A stretch of 64,000 nt of DNA, from NCBI GenBank assembly GCA_016282015.1, contig JAEEJS010000001.1, forward strand, positions 1 through 64,000, read 5' to 3'. Shown here piece by piece: positions 8,326 through 17,079 of this stretch. The notes below the pieces were generated by a model. It saw only the letters and a program-made list of their open reading frames with translations. It was not told the DNA's origin and made no database searches. Source of the stretch: Bacteroidales bacterium. GTDB taxonomy: Bacteria > Bacteroidota > Bacteroidia > Bacteroidales > F082. Numbering within the stretch: position 1 is the stretch's first letter; each line of letters begins with the position of its first letter. The translations under genes and the position numbers were made by a program.

Positions 8326-9657
8326 ATGAACAGGTTTTTTCGTAAAATCGTGGCATTAATCAATATAAGCGAACATATTGATCATCATACAGCTGATATA
8401 TCTATCCGTAAGAACATTGAGTTCCGCGGACCTAACGTGGTCATTTTGGCTTGCGCCATAGTAATCGCTTCGGTGGGTTTGAATGTCAACTCCATTCCGG
8501 TCATCATTGGCGCCATGTTGATATCGCCGGTGATGGGACCTATCATGGGTATGGGTTTGGGCCTTGGAACGGAAGATAAAACCCTGTTGGTGGATTCCTT
8601 GAAGAATTTTGCTATCATGGTGGTTATCAGCATACTCGCATCTTCGGTGTTTTTCCTTTTGAGCCCGTTGACTCTGGAAAATCAGTCGGAGCTGCTGGCA
8701 CGTACCAAACCGACCATTTTCGACGTTCTGATTGCTCTGTTTGGCGGTTTTGCTGGTATTTTGGAGACTTCACGCAAGGATAAGGGGACTGTGATTGCAG
8801 GTGTGGCCATAGCTACGGCTTTGATGCCGCCACTCTGCACGGTGGGCTACGGTGTTTCCCGTTTGAACATAACTTTTATTGGCGGAGCCTTATACCTATT
8901 TATTATTAATACGATTTTCATCGCTCTGGCAACTTTCATGACGGTTAAGCTGTTACATTTCCCAACAGTGGAGGTGACCGACGGGAAACATCAGAAAATC
9001 AATAAAAGTTGGTATGGGGTACTGCTTGCCATCATCATAGTGCCGAGCATTTTCACTGCCGTGAGTGTGGTTAAGGAGAATAATTTCAAAATTGACGCCG
9101 CCACTCTGGTGCGCAAGCACAAGAACATGGGCCGGAGTTTTGTTTATGACCATAAGGCTGTTTACAACCGGAAGTCTCCTACTGTCGAATTGTATGTGGC
9201 AGGTGAGGCCATGACGCCGGAAGCCCGTGAGACTTTGTACCGCGACGCTGAAATGTACGGCTTCACACGCGGTCAGATCATCATACACGAGGATGCCACA
9301 ATGGCTCGCGCGGAGATATCCGAAACCGAGATAGTTAAAGGTATTTACGAGCATGCCGACAAGCAGATAAAAGCGTTGAATGACAGTATAGTCAAGCTGA
9401 ACTCACGCCTTGACACCTACGCAGACCGCGAGCTGCCGGTATATGCTGTATCGCAGGAACTGTTTGCCCAGCATCCCGAGATTACAAGCCTGAGCCTGAC
9501 CAGAGGCTCGTCGGTTAATGCCGAGGCCAACCTGGAGCATGAGCATATAGTGGCTTATATCACTTGCAACGACACCATCAGCCAGCAACTGTGCGATCAG
9601 ATAGAACGCTGGCTCAAGGTCCGTTTAGGCTCGGACAACGTGGTGGTGAAACACTAG
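8326..9657 (+). CDS. DUF389 family integral membrane protein
   Basis: 443 residues. After a ~30-residue N-terminus come about six hydrophobic segments (roughly residues 35-210) containing the family's GAMLISPVMGPIMGMGLG and ATALMPPLCTVGYG motifs, followed by a soluble C-terminal domain of ~230 residues. DUF389 proteins are inner-membrane proteins of unknown function; no substrate can be named from sequence. The gene has its own -7 box and is followed after 20 bases by the adhesin-like gene, so the two may share a transcript although their functions seem unrelated. Confidence 0.88.
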   Translation: MNRFFRKIVALINISEHIDHHTADISIRKNIEFRGPNVVILACAIVIASVGLNVNSIPVIIGAMLISPVMGPIMGMGLGLGTEDKTLLVDSLKNFAIMVVISILASSVFFLLSPLTLENQSELLARTKPTIFDVLIALFGGFAGILETSRKDKGTVIAGVAIATALMPPLCTVGYGVSRLNITFIGGALYLFIINTIFIALATFMTVKLLHFPTVEVTDGKHQKINKSWYGVLLAIIIVPSIFTAVSVVKENNFKIDAATLVRKHKNMGRSFVYDHKAVYNRKSPTVELYVAGEAMTPEARETLYRDAEMYGFTRGQIIIHEDATMARAEISETEIVKGIYEHADKQIKALNDSIVKLNSRLDTYADRELPVYAVSQELFAQHPEITSLSLTRGSSVNAEANLEHEHIVAYITCNDTISQQLCDQIERWLKVRLGSDNVVVKH

Positions 9658-9677
9658 AATTTTTTAAGTTTTTTTAT

Positions 9678-12290
9678 ATGAAAAAGTTTTTTATTCCATT
9701 GGCTGCGATGGCAGTTTTACTAGCATCATCTTTAGTTTTGAACGCCCAGACTGGCGTTGACAATTATGTTTCGGCTTCGGGCTTTGTGTTACTTCACGCT
9801 CCGAGCTATTACACCGGTAACGACGGTTATTGTTACGATTTTGAGAATGATTACGACGAAGGACGTCTTTTGGCATGGACAACCATAGACGCTGACGGCG
9901 ACAGCTACAACTGGACGCTTTCACCGATAGGCGGGGGATATGGTCACCACAACACCAATGGCGCAGTGTTCTCATATTCATACAGCAACTATGCGGGCGC
10001 ACTGTCGCCAGACAACTATCTGGTGTCGCCTCAAATTACGATAACGGCTAACAATCATTATGTTTCGTTCTATGCCAGCGCTCTCGACGAGGCTTATCCG
10101 GCCGACCATTTCGGACTGGCAGTGTCGACAACAGGCACCGCAGCATCAGACTTTACGATGCTTCAGGAGTGGACTATGACTGCCAAACAGGGCGGCTGGC
10201 ATGAGTATTCAGTCGACTTGAACAGCTACGTGGGACAGGATGTCTACATAGCCATACGCCACTTTAACAGCACCAACCACTTCTGTCTTGTCGTGGACGA
10301 TATATTTGTGGGACCGCAGGCCAAAGATCCTATAGTCAACTGCAGCATCTCTCTCGATGGAAATGTGGTCGCCAACAATGTGACAGGTGTGAAATATCTA
10401 CTTGATACTAAATGTTTTACAAACAACTCGTCACATTCTACCACCGTTACGGCAACATATCAGTCGGGTGCCACTTTGACAAAGTCGACAGACTGGACAT
10501 TCCGCTCGGGCGATAACTTCCAGGGTTCGCCTACAGGCTTGCATGCCGACAGCAACGGCAACTCAGTCAACCTCAGCTGGACCTTGCCAATGATGAGCAC
10601 TTCGTTTGTGGTCGATGAGTTGCTTTACGACTTTGCCGACACCACCATGTCGGACCTCACAGTTATAGACGCCAACGGCGACGGCCTGAATTTCTATGCC
10701 TGCCAGTATGGCGGCTATGGCAGCGGCCCTTGCCTGCGCTCGAATTCATGGCAGGGACAGCAATTGAACCCTGATAATTACGCGGTTTTGCCTCACCTTG
10801 TAGCCTCGGCAAACACAGTGCTTTCATTTGTGGCTAAAGACGCCGACCAGCCGGGCATAGCCCCAGACCCTGAGCATTTCGGAGTGGCAGTGTCGACAAC
10901 CGGCAACACCAATCCTGCCGACTTCACCACCATAGCCGAATGGAACAGCACCGGCAGCTATACAGAACACTCTGTCGACCTCTCAGCATACGCCGGACAG
11001 CAGATTTACGTGGCTTTCCGTCATTTCAACACAGTGGGCGAGACGTATTATCTCAATATAGACAACATCAAGATTACCAATATCGAAGCTGAAATCATAC
11101 GTCCTGCAAAGGGCGCTTTGGTTTATGCCGGCGGCGAGCTTATAGCCACCTTGAATCATGGTGAGGAAAGCTTTACTCATAATGTAAATCGTTATAACTC
11201 AGAGTATTGCATTCGTATCATCCAGGAAGGAGGCAAGACAGACGGCACTTATTATGCCCTTGCGGCTCCGCAATGTATCACAGCTCAGCTCAACTGTGTG
11301 GCTCCGGAGAACCTTACTGCCGATTACGACGGACAGAAGGTGACTCTCACTTGGGAACGCAACATATTTACAGATTTCCAGGACGACCCTCAGGGATGGA
11401 CCTTCCTCGACGGTGACGGCGACGGTTTGGTGTTTGGCATTTATGCTGCAGGCGGAATGGATCCCGACGGCACCCCCAACACCACTGGCACCAATGCCTC
11501 CTTGGTGTCGTTCTCGTATAGCAATTCCTCCGGCCCACTCACTCCCGACAACTATGCCTTCATGCCTTTGCTGAAGGTGCTGCCTGGCGCGCGCATGGAT
11601 TTCTTTGCCACGGGCTTCGACCCCAGCTATCCTGTGGAGCATTTTGAAGTGGTTGTGGCATCGGAAGACGGCATGACCATCAATACCATACAGTCGTGGA
11701 ACACTGCCTATCCGTATTCACGCTATTCGGTTGACTTGTCGGACTATGCAGGGCAGAACATATATCTGGGCTTCCGTCACAACACATCAGTTGCGGCCTA
11801 TGCACTGTGCATAGACAATATCACCGTAACCAACGTGTTATGGGCCGGCACAGCCAGTGTCACGGAGAAGTATAGCATCTACCGTTCGTCAGATGGCTCG
11901 AATTACAACCTGATAGGTTATGCCGATGGCGATGCCACCACTTATATAGACAACGATATTCAGTCGGTTAGCCAATACTACCGGGTGTCGGCGATTAACA
12001 CTATAGCCGGTGGCCATCACTGCGAGTCGGAGTCTGTAACGGCACATGTTACTACCGACGGCATAGCTGAACTCGACGGCAGCGTTGTTGTTTATCCTAA
12101 CCCTACAAGCGGTCTTATCAGCATCAGCGCCGAGGGAATAAAGGCTGTCACAGTGATCAACGCATTGGGACAGAAGGTGTTGGAGACAACAGACACTGCT
12201 ATCGATTTGTCACAGTTTGGAGACGGCTTGTACATGCTTCGCATAGATACCGGCAAAGGCATAGTGGTGAAACGCGTCTTTGTTAGGTAG
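9678..12290 (+). CDS. T9SS-exported protein with three cleaved-adhesin (MAM-like jelly-roll) domains
   Basis: 870 residues. The ATG at 9678 gives a proper signal peptide (residues 1-22, ending LNAQ); upstream in-frame starts lie inside the DUF389 gene. Three repeats of the cleaved-adhesin/choice-of-anchor J type lie at about 52-212, 315-469 and 564-720. Each shows the same order: DGDG-like loop, LSPDNY or LTPDNY, PADHFGLAVSTTG-like strand, YSVDLSxYxGQxxYxxFRH and a final xxDNIxxT strand. Fibronectin-like linkers join them. The C-terminus (VVYPNPTSGLISIS to VKRVFVR) is a type A T9SS sorting domain. These modules occur in gingipain adhesin regions and many Bacteroidota surface proteins and are thought to bind protein or glycan. 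The third repeat is the most divergent. The exact ligand is unknown. Confidence 0.9.
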   Translation: MKKFFIPLAAMAVLLASSLVLNAQTGVDNYVSASGFVLLHAPSYYTGNDGYCYDFENDYDEGRLLAWTTIDADGDSYNWTLSPIGGGYGHHNTNGAVFSYSYSNYAGALSPDNYLVSPQITITANNHYVSFYASALDEAYPADHFGLAVSTTGTAASDFTMLQEWTMTAKQGGWHEYSVDLNSYVGQDVYIAIRHFNSTNHFCLVVDDIFVGPQAKDPIVNCSISLDGNVVANNVTGVKYLLDTKCFTNNSSHSTTVTATYQSGATLTKSTDWTFRSGDNFQGSPTGLHADSNGNSVNLSWTLPMMSTSFVVDELLYDFADTTMSDLTVIDANGDGLNFYACQYGGYGSGPCLRSNSWQGQQLNPDNYAVLPHLVASANTVLSFVAKDADQPGIAPDPEHFGVAVSTTGNTNPADFTTIAEWNSTGSYTEHSVDLSAYAGQQIYVAFRHFNTVGETYYLNIDNIKITNIEAEIIRPAKGALVYAGGELIATLNHGEESFTHNVNRYNSEYCIRIIQEGGKTDGTYYALAAPQCITAQLNCVAPENLTADYDGQKVTLTWERNIFTDFQDDPQGWTFLDGDGDGLVFGIYAAGGMDPDGTPNTTGTNASLVSFSYSNSSGPLTPDNYAFMPLLKVLPGARMDFFATGFDPSYPVEHFEVVVASEDGMTINTIQSWNTAYPYSRYSVDLSDYAGQNIYLGFRHNTSVAAYALCIDNITVTNVLWAGTASVTEKYSIYRSSDGSNYNLIGYADGDATTYIDNDIQSVSQYYRVSAINTIAGGHHCESESVTAHVTTDGIAELDGSVVVYPNPTSGLISISAEGIKAVTVINALGQKVLETTDTAIDLSQFGDGLYMLRIDTGKGIVVKRVFVR

Positions 12291-12351
12291 AACGGTACTT
12301 TTAGACAAATTTTGGCGACATATTGACAACCTTTATTCGGCGGTTTATGAG

Positions 12352-12359
12352 TAACTTTG
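12352..12359 (+). promoter_or_regulatory. -7 box upstream of the first PLGSG fusion gene
   Basis: TAACTTTG fits TAnnTTTG. Transcription would start near 12366, leaving a ~145-base leader before the ATG at 12510. Confidence 0.5.
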
Positions 12360-12402
12360 CGGCCGCTTATGGAGAAGGGTAATAATATAACGAATAGTTT
12401 GT

Positions 12403-12470
12403 GCTACCTGTCATATCCTACAGGTAGCCAATATTCCGTATGCCCCCCCCCTCGGACAGACAGCGGTCTG
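12403..12470 (+). other. Structured 5' leader with two hairpins and a C9 tract
   Basis: Within the leader of the 12510 gene: a perfect 9-bp stem GCTACCTGT/ACAGGTAGC (12403-12411 with 12420-12428), a run of nine C at 12443-12451, and a 5-bp hairpin CAGAC-AGCG-GTCTG (12457-12470). No U-run follows the stems, so they are not ordinary terminators. No known riboswitch was recognised. Confidence 0.55.
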
Positions 12471-12509
12471 AAAATCAAACACTTATATCAACTAATATTA
12501 TTAAAAATC

Positions 12510-14393
12510 ATGAGAAAGCTTTTTTACTTGAAGGCTTTAATGCTTTCATTGTGCATGGCAGTCTCGTTCGTCCTGCCAGTTAATGCACAGACAGCGGACG
12601 CGTTTATTAATGATTGGGACGGTTCTGATGATGAATTAAGAGGCTCTTTTGGCATCACAATCGGTGGCGCCGGTCTTATCCCACAGGGAATTGGTGAACC
12701 TGCACCACTTGGCAGTGGGCTTTTGATAATGAGCATGTTGGGCGCCGGTTATGCAGTTGCACGCCGCAGACGCTCGTTGCGTAAGGGTGTTATGATGTTG
12801 ATGGCATGCGTGTTGCTTCTTGGAATGACACAGTGTAAAAAGAGCCCGGCATTACAGGGCGAAGGAGCGCACAAAGCACACATAACCCTTAGAGTGGAAG
12901 ATAATTCAAGAGTGATTGTTGACACAACCAATGCGGCATCAGTAGGCTATGCAGCAGTTTCGTTTGAAAATGGTGATAAGATGTATGTCGGATACAACAA
13001 GACATACGTCGGTTATCTGACATATTCCAGTGGCAATTTTACTGGTGATATCAATATTGCTGAAACTGTTGATGATGAACCTCTGTATTTCTATTTCCTT
13101 GGAGGAAAGGGATTTGAGCCAACGTTTGATGGCAATGTTGCCACTTTGGATATTTCTGACCAAGTAATCAAATATCCTGTAATCAACTATGCTCATTCGG
13201 CAGAAGTATATCCTTCGGCTACCGGCGATTATACCGCCAGACTTCTGAACAAATGCGCTATCGTGAAATTCCATGTGAATAAGCCGGCAGGCTACGATCA
13301 GGCAGGAACATGCATCACCGGTATGAACAATCTGGTTACTGTTGATTTCGATCATACTAAAGCAGGTACTGACGAGGGCTTTACTTACAGTTTGGTGAAT
13401 GAAGGTGCCATTACAATTCCGTCTAAGATTGGTGATGTGTGGGCAGTTTTGCTTCCGCAAGATGAAAAAGCTGCAGATGCCGATGGAGCATTTTCTGGCC
13501 GCCACAAAGGAACTCGTCCAACGATAAATGCAATTGTTGCAAACGACTACATTTCAACACCATACGAACTTGATTTGAGTACTGAATTTCAACCGACAGG
13601 AGCATTGAGCGGACTATTCAAGGTGAATGCGGATGGCAAGATGGTGAGATTCTCCAAAGCTAACCTGAAGGCTACAACTACCGATGGCTGGAACACATGG
13701 ACATGGAGATTCAAGGATACTCAGTATGAATATGAAACCGCCGGTGAAGTGGGAACGAACTATGCTAATAGAACCGAAGTAAGTTTGTTTAGCTGGGCAA
13801 CAAGCGGTTATAATATTCGTGGAGTAGAAAGCAGCGATTATTATTACAAGCCTAATAATACTATGGAAGGACATACATCCAGTTTTGGTCCTGGAGGAGT
13901 TTCGAGTATAGTTGGCGAATATGCTAAAGGTGATTGGGGCTATAACAGAATTACCAACGAAGGTTATTATCAATGGCGTTGTCTTACGAGCGATGAGTGG
14001 ACCTACTTAAGAGCTAATCATACAACACGCTGGGTGAAGATTACTGGTGTAGGCTCATTAGGTACTAGTGGCCGTTGCTATGGTGTTGCCATATTGCCAT
14101 ATAATAGCTCTGCGACGTTAAGCTCGGAATATACCGTGGCACAATGGGAGGCTATGGAAAGCGATTATGGCGCTATATTATTTCCTGTTTGCGGTTTTCG
14201 TGCAAAAAGCAGTAGTAATTATTCAAAAATAACACAGGTAGATACTTGGGGCTATTATTGGGCGAGCACAAATGGAAATATGAATAATGGAAAAGCTTAT
14301 ATGGTCGCAGCTTCATGGTATGAAAATAATCTAAGAGTGCCAGAACTGAATAGCCATTTGCAAGGAATGTCCGTTCGCCTTGTTTGTGAATAA
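12510..14393 (+). CDS. PLGSG-helix module fused to fimbrillin/FISUMP-like lipoprotein-type protein (paralogue 1)
   Basis: 627 residues. The ATG at 12510 is chosen because it begins a good signal peptide (1-26, ending NAQ). Then: a short acidic segment (27-65), the motif PLGSG (66-70) leading into a hydrophobic helix and RRRR (85-88), then at once a second hydrophobic helix ending LLLGMTQC (Cys109) followed by KK, which looks like an internal lipoprotein signal, although Gln before Cys is unusual for a lipobox. The following ~300 residues resemble fimbrillin/Mfa-like domains (VSFENGDKMYVGY, ARLLNKCAIVKFHV, VWAVLLPQ). The last ~200 residues (VRFSKANLKATTTDGWNTW to MSVRLVCE) resemble FISUMP-type domains. 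The domain names are my reading of the pattern. Closely related to the gene at 19143; surface role inferred. Confidence 0.7.
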   Translation: MRKLFYLKALMLSLCMAVSFVLPVNAQTADAFINDWDGSDDELRGSFGITIGGAGLIPQGIGEPAPLGSGLLIMSMLGAGYAVARRRRSLRKGVMMLMACVLLLGMTQCKKSPALQGEGAHKAHITLRVEDNSRVIVDTTNAASVGYAAVSFENGDKMYVGYNKTYVGYLTYSSGNFTGDINIAETVDDEPLYFYFLGGKGFEPTFDGNVATLDISDQVIKYPVINYAHSAEVYPSATGDYTARLLNKCAIVKFHVNKPAGYDQAGTCITGMNNLVTVDFDHTKAGTDEGFTYSLVNEGAITIPSKIGDVWAVLLPQDEKAADADGAFSGRHKGTRPTINAIVANDYISTPYELDLSTEFQPTGALSGLFKVNADGKMVRFSKANLKATTTDGWNTWTWRFKDTQYEYETAGEVGTNYANRTEVSLFSWATSGYNIRGVESSDYYYKPNNTMEGHTSSFGPGGVSSIVGEYAKGDWGYNRITNEGYYQWRCLTSDEWTYLRANHTTRWVKITGVGSLGTSGRCYGVAILPYNSSATLSSEYTVAQWEAMESDYGAILFPVCGFRAKSSSNYSKITQVDTWGYYWASTNGNMNNGKAYMVAASWYENNLRVPELNSHLQGMSVRLVCE

Positions 14394-14407
14394 ATAATTA
14401 TAAAAAT

Positions 14408-16513
14408 ATGAAGAACTTTTTTAACTTTAAAGCATTGGTGCTATCATTTGTTTTGGCTATTATTTGTACATTGCCTATGCGCGCTCAGAATAGCGACGAT
14501 TTTTTCAGTGTTGGTGATGAGTATGGCGGAACACGTGATGCTATAACATACTGGACATCGGCTAATGGTATTACAAACAACGGTATCGGTCAGAGTGAAG
14601 CCCCGGTTGGCAGTGGCCTGCTGATTTTGACAGCTGTCGGAGCGGGATATGCAATATCTCGCCGCAAACGCAATTTCAAAAATGGTGCTACATTGCTTTT
14701 GGCTTTTGCGCTGCTTTTGGGTATGACTCAGTGCAAAAAGAATGTTGAAACTATAAACCCTGTGGGCAACGGTTTGCATATCACACTGAGAGTTGACGGT
14801 GGCTCAAGAGCTAATGTTACTCCTGGAGATGAATTTGCCACTGTTACATTTGAAGAAGGTGATGTGATTTACGTCGGCTATAACAACGCTTGCCTCGGAT
14901 CGTTGACTTATAATGCAGAGAATCAAAAATTTGGAGGTGATGTCGCATTCGTTCCGAAAGCCGCAGATGATCAACCTTTGCATTTTTATTTCCTTGGTAA
15001 CAAGACCCCAACTATTACAGAGACAACGAAATACACCGTTGACATCATTGACCAGACTTCGGAATATCCTGTGATTTCATACAATCATTCGAATGAGGTT
15101 TACGAAGGTGAGGGTGAATATACAGCCACCTTGTTCAACTACTGTTCAATAATGAAATTCACCACAAACGATATTGCTGCATTGAATTCATCAGTATTGT
15201 GCATTACCGGAATGAAAAACACAGTTACTGTCAATTTCAACGGGAACGGTATCGAATATGGCTCAAAAGATGGTGGTCTCATCAAGATGCCGACAAGCGG
15301 TAACAACGAAAGATGGGCCATCGTGCTTCCGCAAAATGCATTGGATGCTGGAGCATCTGGCACGGTATACACAGATAACGGATATTTTAAAGGTTCACGT
15401 CCGGCAATAGATGCAATTGAAAGAAACGAATATTTAAAGGTCGGGGAAGCACTGTCATTGGATCTGGATCCCACATTGACAGTTAATGACGGAAGCATCA
15501 TCACGGCTACTGCATCTAGCATTAATACTCTTCGAAGCATTTTCATTTTCACATTCAAAGATGGCAATACTCCTATTGGCAATATCCGGTTTGTGAGAAT
15601 CTTTTCGGAAGGGAATAAGTTGCAGGCTTCGTATAATGAGGGCACCGACGTAGCCACGTTTGGTCCCGTTACGATTTCGCAGAACACAGATCTGCCGGAT
15701 GATTTTTGTGTCGGGCTGCGTTTTACTCCTACTGCAAGCGATCCCATCGTTTTTCAGCTAATCGATGCAGATGGAAAAGTATACTCCGGTAGCGTAACGG
15801 CTCCATCGGTTGATGGATATATGAATGGACAAGTCTATATCGTATCCGTGCCGGTGAGTCTTTATACCTTTACCGTAGCCTCCGGTAAGAAAGTCTGTTT
15901 TTCCCCTGGAGACTTGGGAGTTGATGGGGGTGAGTATTCATTTACAGAGCCATTTGTTACGTGGGGTTGGAATGCAACTAGCACCAGCACTGCAAAGCGA
16001 GTGTGGTTTGATTACGGTGAAATTTCAAGTGGGCTTAATATCTGTGGTATAGATTGGAGAAATCTCAACAAATTGTCCTCTGGCAGCACTAATTCAACCC
16101 AGCCGCAAGAGTGGAACAATATTATTAATCGGACAAACATGAACAGTGGTGTTGCACCCTACTATAGGGTTACTGTCGCTGGTCATGTGAATTGCTTGCT
16201 TTTGCCTCCTGATGAGACACAGGCTTCAGATATCGGAGAGGATATAACTTCCGGAACTGTCACTGACTACACTAAGTATCTTGGGAAAGGGTTTGTGCTC
16301 TTGATAAGTACAGGTAGGGCGACATATAGTAATAGTAAATTATTTTGGTCTTTAGACACAGAAGGGTGGTATTGGGCCTTGTGGAATAAGATGAGTACCA
16401 ACCGCACCTATTTTCAATGGAAGAACGATGCCAATATTCCCGTTGTCGGTTGGGGTAGTAGTCAATTCAGAATGCGTGTTCGTTTAATTCACGATCTTCC
16501 TAGCAACAACTAA
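14408..16513 (+). CDS. PLGSG-helix module fused to fimbrillin-like lipoprotein-type protein (paralogue 2)
   Basis: 701 residues, 14 bases downstream of paralogue 1 and probably co-transcribed. Same unusual N-terminus: signal peptide 1-27, short segment, APVGSG (65-70), helix LLILTAVGAGYAIS, basic RRKR, second helix and LLLGMTQC with Cys109, then KKN. The fimbrillin-like middle part aligns with paralogue 1 (VTFEEGDVIYVGYNN, PLHFYFLGNK, YTATLFNYCSIMKF, RWAIVLPQ). The region from about residue 340 is different: an extra beta-rich insert, then a distant FISUMP-like C-terminus (VCFSPGDLGV, EWNNIINRT, DTEGWYWALW, MRVRLIHDL). So paralogue 2 is a mosaic compared with 1 and 3. Unknown function; probably a surface-exposed or adhesin-like protein. 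Confidence 0.68.
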   Translation: MKNFFNFKALVLSFVLAIICTLPMRAQNSDDFFSVGDEYGGTRDAITYWTSANGITNNGIGQSEAPVGSGLLILTAVGAGYAISRRKRNFKNGATLLLAFALLLGMTQCKKNVETINPVGNGLHITLRVDGGSRANVTPGDEFATVTFEEGDVIYVGYNNACLGSLTYNAENQKFGGDVAFVPKAADDQPLHFYFLGNKTPTITETTKYTVDIIDQTSEYPVISYNHSNEVYEGEGEYTATLFNYCSIMKFTTNDIAALNSSVLCITGMKNTVTVNFNGNGIEYGSKDGGLIKMPTSGNNERWAIVLPQNALDAGASGTVYTDNGYFKGSRPAIDAIERNEYLKVGEALSLDLDPTLTVNDGSIITATASSINTLRSIFIFTFKDGNTPIGNIRFVRIFSEGNKLQASYNEGTDVATFGPVTISQNTDLPDDFCVGLRFTPTASDPIVFQLIDADGKVYSGSVTAPSVDGYMNGQVYIVSVPVSLYTFTVASGKKVCFSPGDLGVDGGEYSFTEPFVTWGWNATSTSTAKRVWFDYGEISSGLNICGIDWRNLNKLSSGSTNSTQPQEWNNIINRTNMNSGVAPYYRVTVAGHVNCLLLPPDETQASDIGEDITSGTVTDYTKYLGKGFVLLISTGRATYSNSKLFWSLDTEGWYWALWNKMSTNRTYFQWKNDANIPVVGWGSSQFRMRVRLIHDLPSNN

Positions 16514-16548
16514 TCTTCTGCAAGCTGAATCCGAAAAACAGCGAAAAT

Positions 16549-16653
16549 ATGAAAAACGATACGCTTATGGAAACTACAGAGGAAGAGCTCTATGAAGCTT
16601 CACACGATGCCGGTCGTGGCAATGAATGTGAAAGGCATTGTGTGCGGCAGTAG
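16549..16653 (+). other. Possible 34-codon open frame in the repeat region
   Basis: ATG at 16549 to TAG at 16651-16653, acidic product starting MKNDTLMETTEEELYEASHD. No similarity recognised, no clear promoter or SD site. It lies 35 bases after paralogue 2 and could be a gene remnant or a tiny gene. Confidence 0.25.
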
Positions 16654-16706
16654 TACGAGCTAAGACTATGAATGGGAATCAATAGCGATTGTTTTTTTTG
16701 TTTGAT

Positions 16707-16734
16707 GAGGTTCCTCGCTTTGCTCGGAATGACA
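16707..16734 (+). repeat. Dispersed repeat, copy 1
   Basis: Segment GAGGTTCCTCGCTTTGCTCG followed by GAATGACA. It has the same plan as copy 2 (TTYCTC, GCTTYGCT, CGGAATGAC or CGAAATGAC), in the same orientation. Divergent, so assignment to one family is tentative. Confidence 0.5.
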
Positions 16735-16881
16735 AATCAAAGGGGGGGCACGGTGGCGCGGCTTGACGGCAACTCACAACAACCGAGGAGCTCTCATGCC
16801 GCGCCTGATTGTTATCACTAAAAAATGCTGTTATTCCTAACCCCGCTAGGGGTGAGGAAACTCAATTGATGTTTGAGTAGG

Positions 16882-16920
16882 GAGGATTTCTCCACTACGC
16901 TTCGCTTCGGTCGAAATGAC
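16882..16920 (+). repeat. Dispersed repeat, copy 2
   Basis: GAGGATTTCTCC, ACTACGCTTCGCTTCG and GTCGAAATGAC in a row. The 3' half matches the inverted copy at 50996-51025 closely, with one 5-base difference in the CGCTT stretch. Confidence 0.6.
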
Positions 16921-16993
16921 GGGAAGGAGTGAGGGATCTTAAACTTTTTTCAAAATTTCAGCATTTACCAATACAACGTTCCAAAATAAATTG

Positions 16994-17040
16994 TACTTTT
17001 ACAGCCCCAAAAGATGGGATAAAAATTAACCGAATATATT
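16994..17040 (+). promoter_or_regulatory. Promoter-leader element shared with 19017 (copy B)
   Basis: Begins with TACTTTTA, a -7-like box that lacks the last G, then CAGC, a small CCCC-AAAAGA-TGGG hairpin, and ATTAACCGAATAT. The same order of elements is seen at 19017-19061. Confidence 0.5.
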
Positions 17041-17079
17041 GAGAATCAATATATTATAAGAATAAAACTTAAAAAAATC

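Larger units (their letters stand above)
16514..17079. repeat. 566-base intergenic region with dispersed-repeat fragments and hairpins
   Basis: No convincing gene. It holds two direct copies of a short repeat family ending in GGAATGAC or GTCGAAATGAC (16707-16734 and 16882-16920; a third, inverted, copy lies at 50996-51025), an 8-bp perfect stem GGCGCGGC/GCCGCGCC with a 35-base loop (16755-16762 with 16798-16805), a small CCCC-GCTA-GGGG hairpin near 16844-16855, and a G7 run near 16742. A 34-codon open frame at 16549-16653 has no recognisable similarity. The promoter and leader of the next gene occupy the last ~90 bases. Confidence 0.6.

Noticed and set aside
12403..12428. Intrinsic terminator or known riboswitch in the leader of paralogue 1.
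   Set aside because: The 9-bp stem has no following U-run and no conserved riboswitch core was recognised, so it is reported only as a structured leader.
12369..12509. In-frame extension of paralogue 1 upstream through the C9 tract, which would start at an ATG at 12357 or 12369.
   Set aside because: It would bury the signal peptide; 12357 lies inside the -7 box. The ATG at 12510 gives a standard exported N-terminus parallel to the other paralogues.
16514..17079. Insertion sequence remnant.
   Set aside because: No transposase fragment, no target-site duplication and no long terminal inverted repeats could be recognised; short dispersed repeats explain the structure better.
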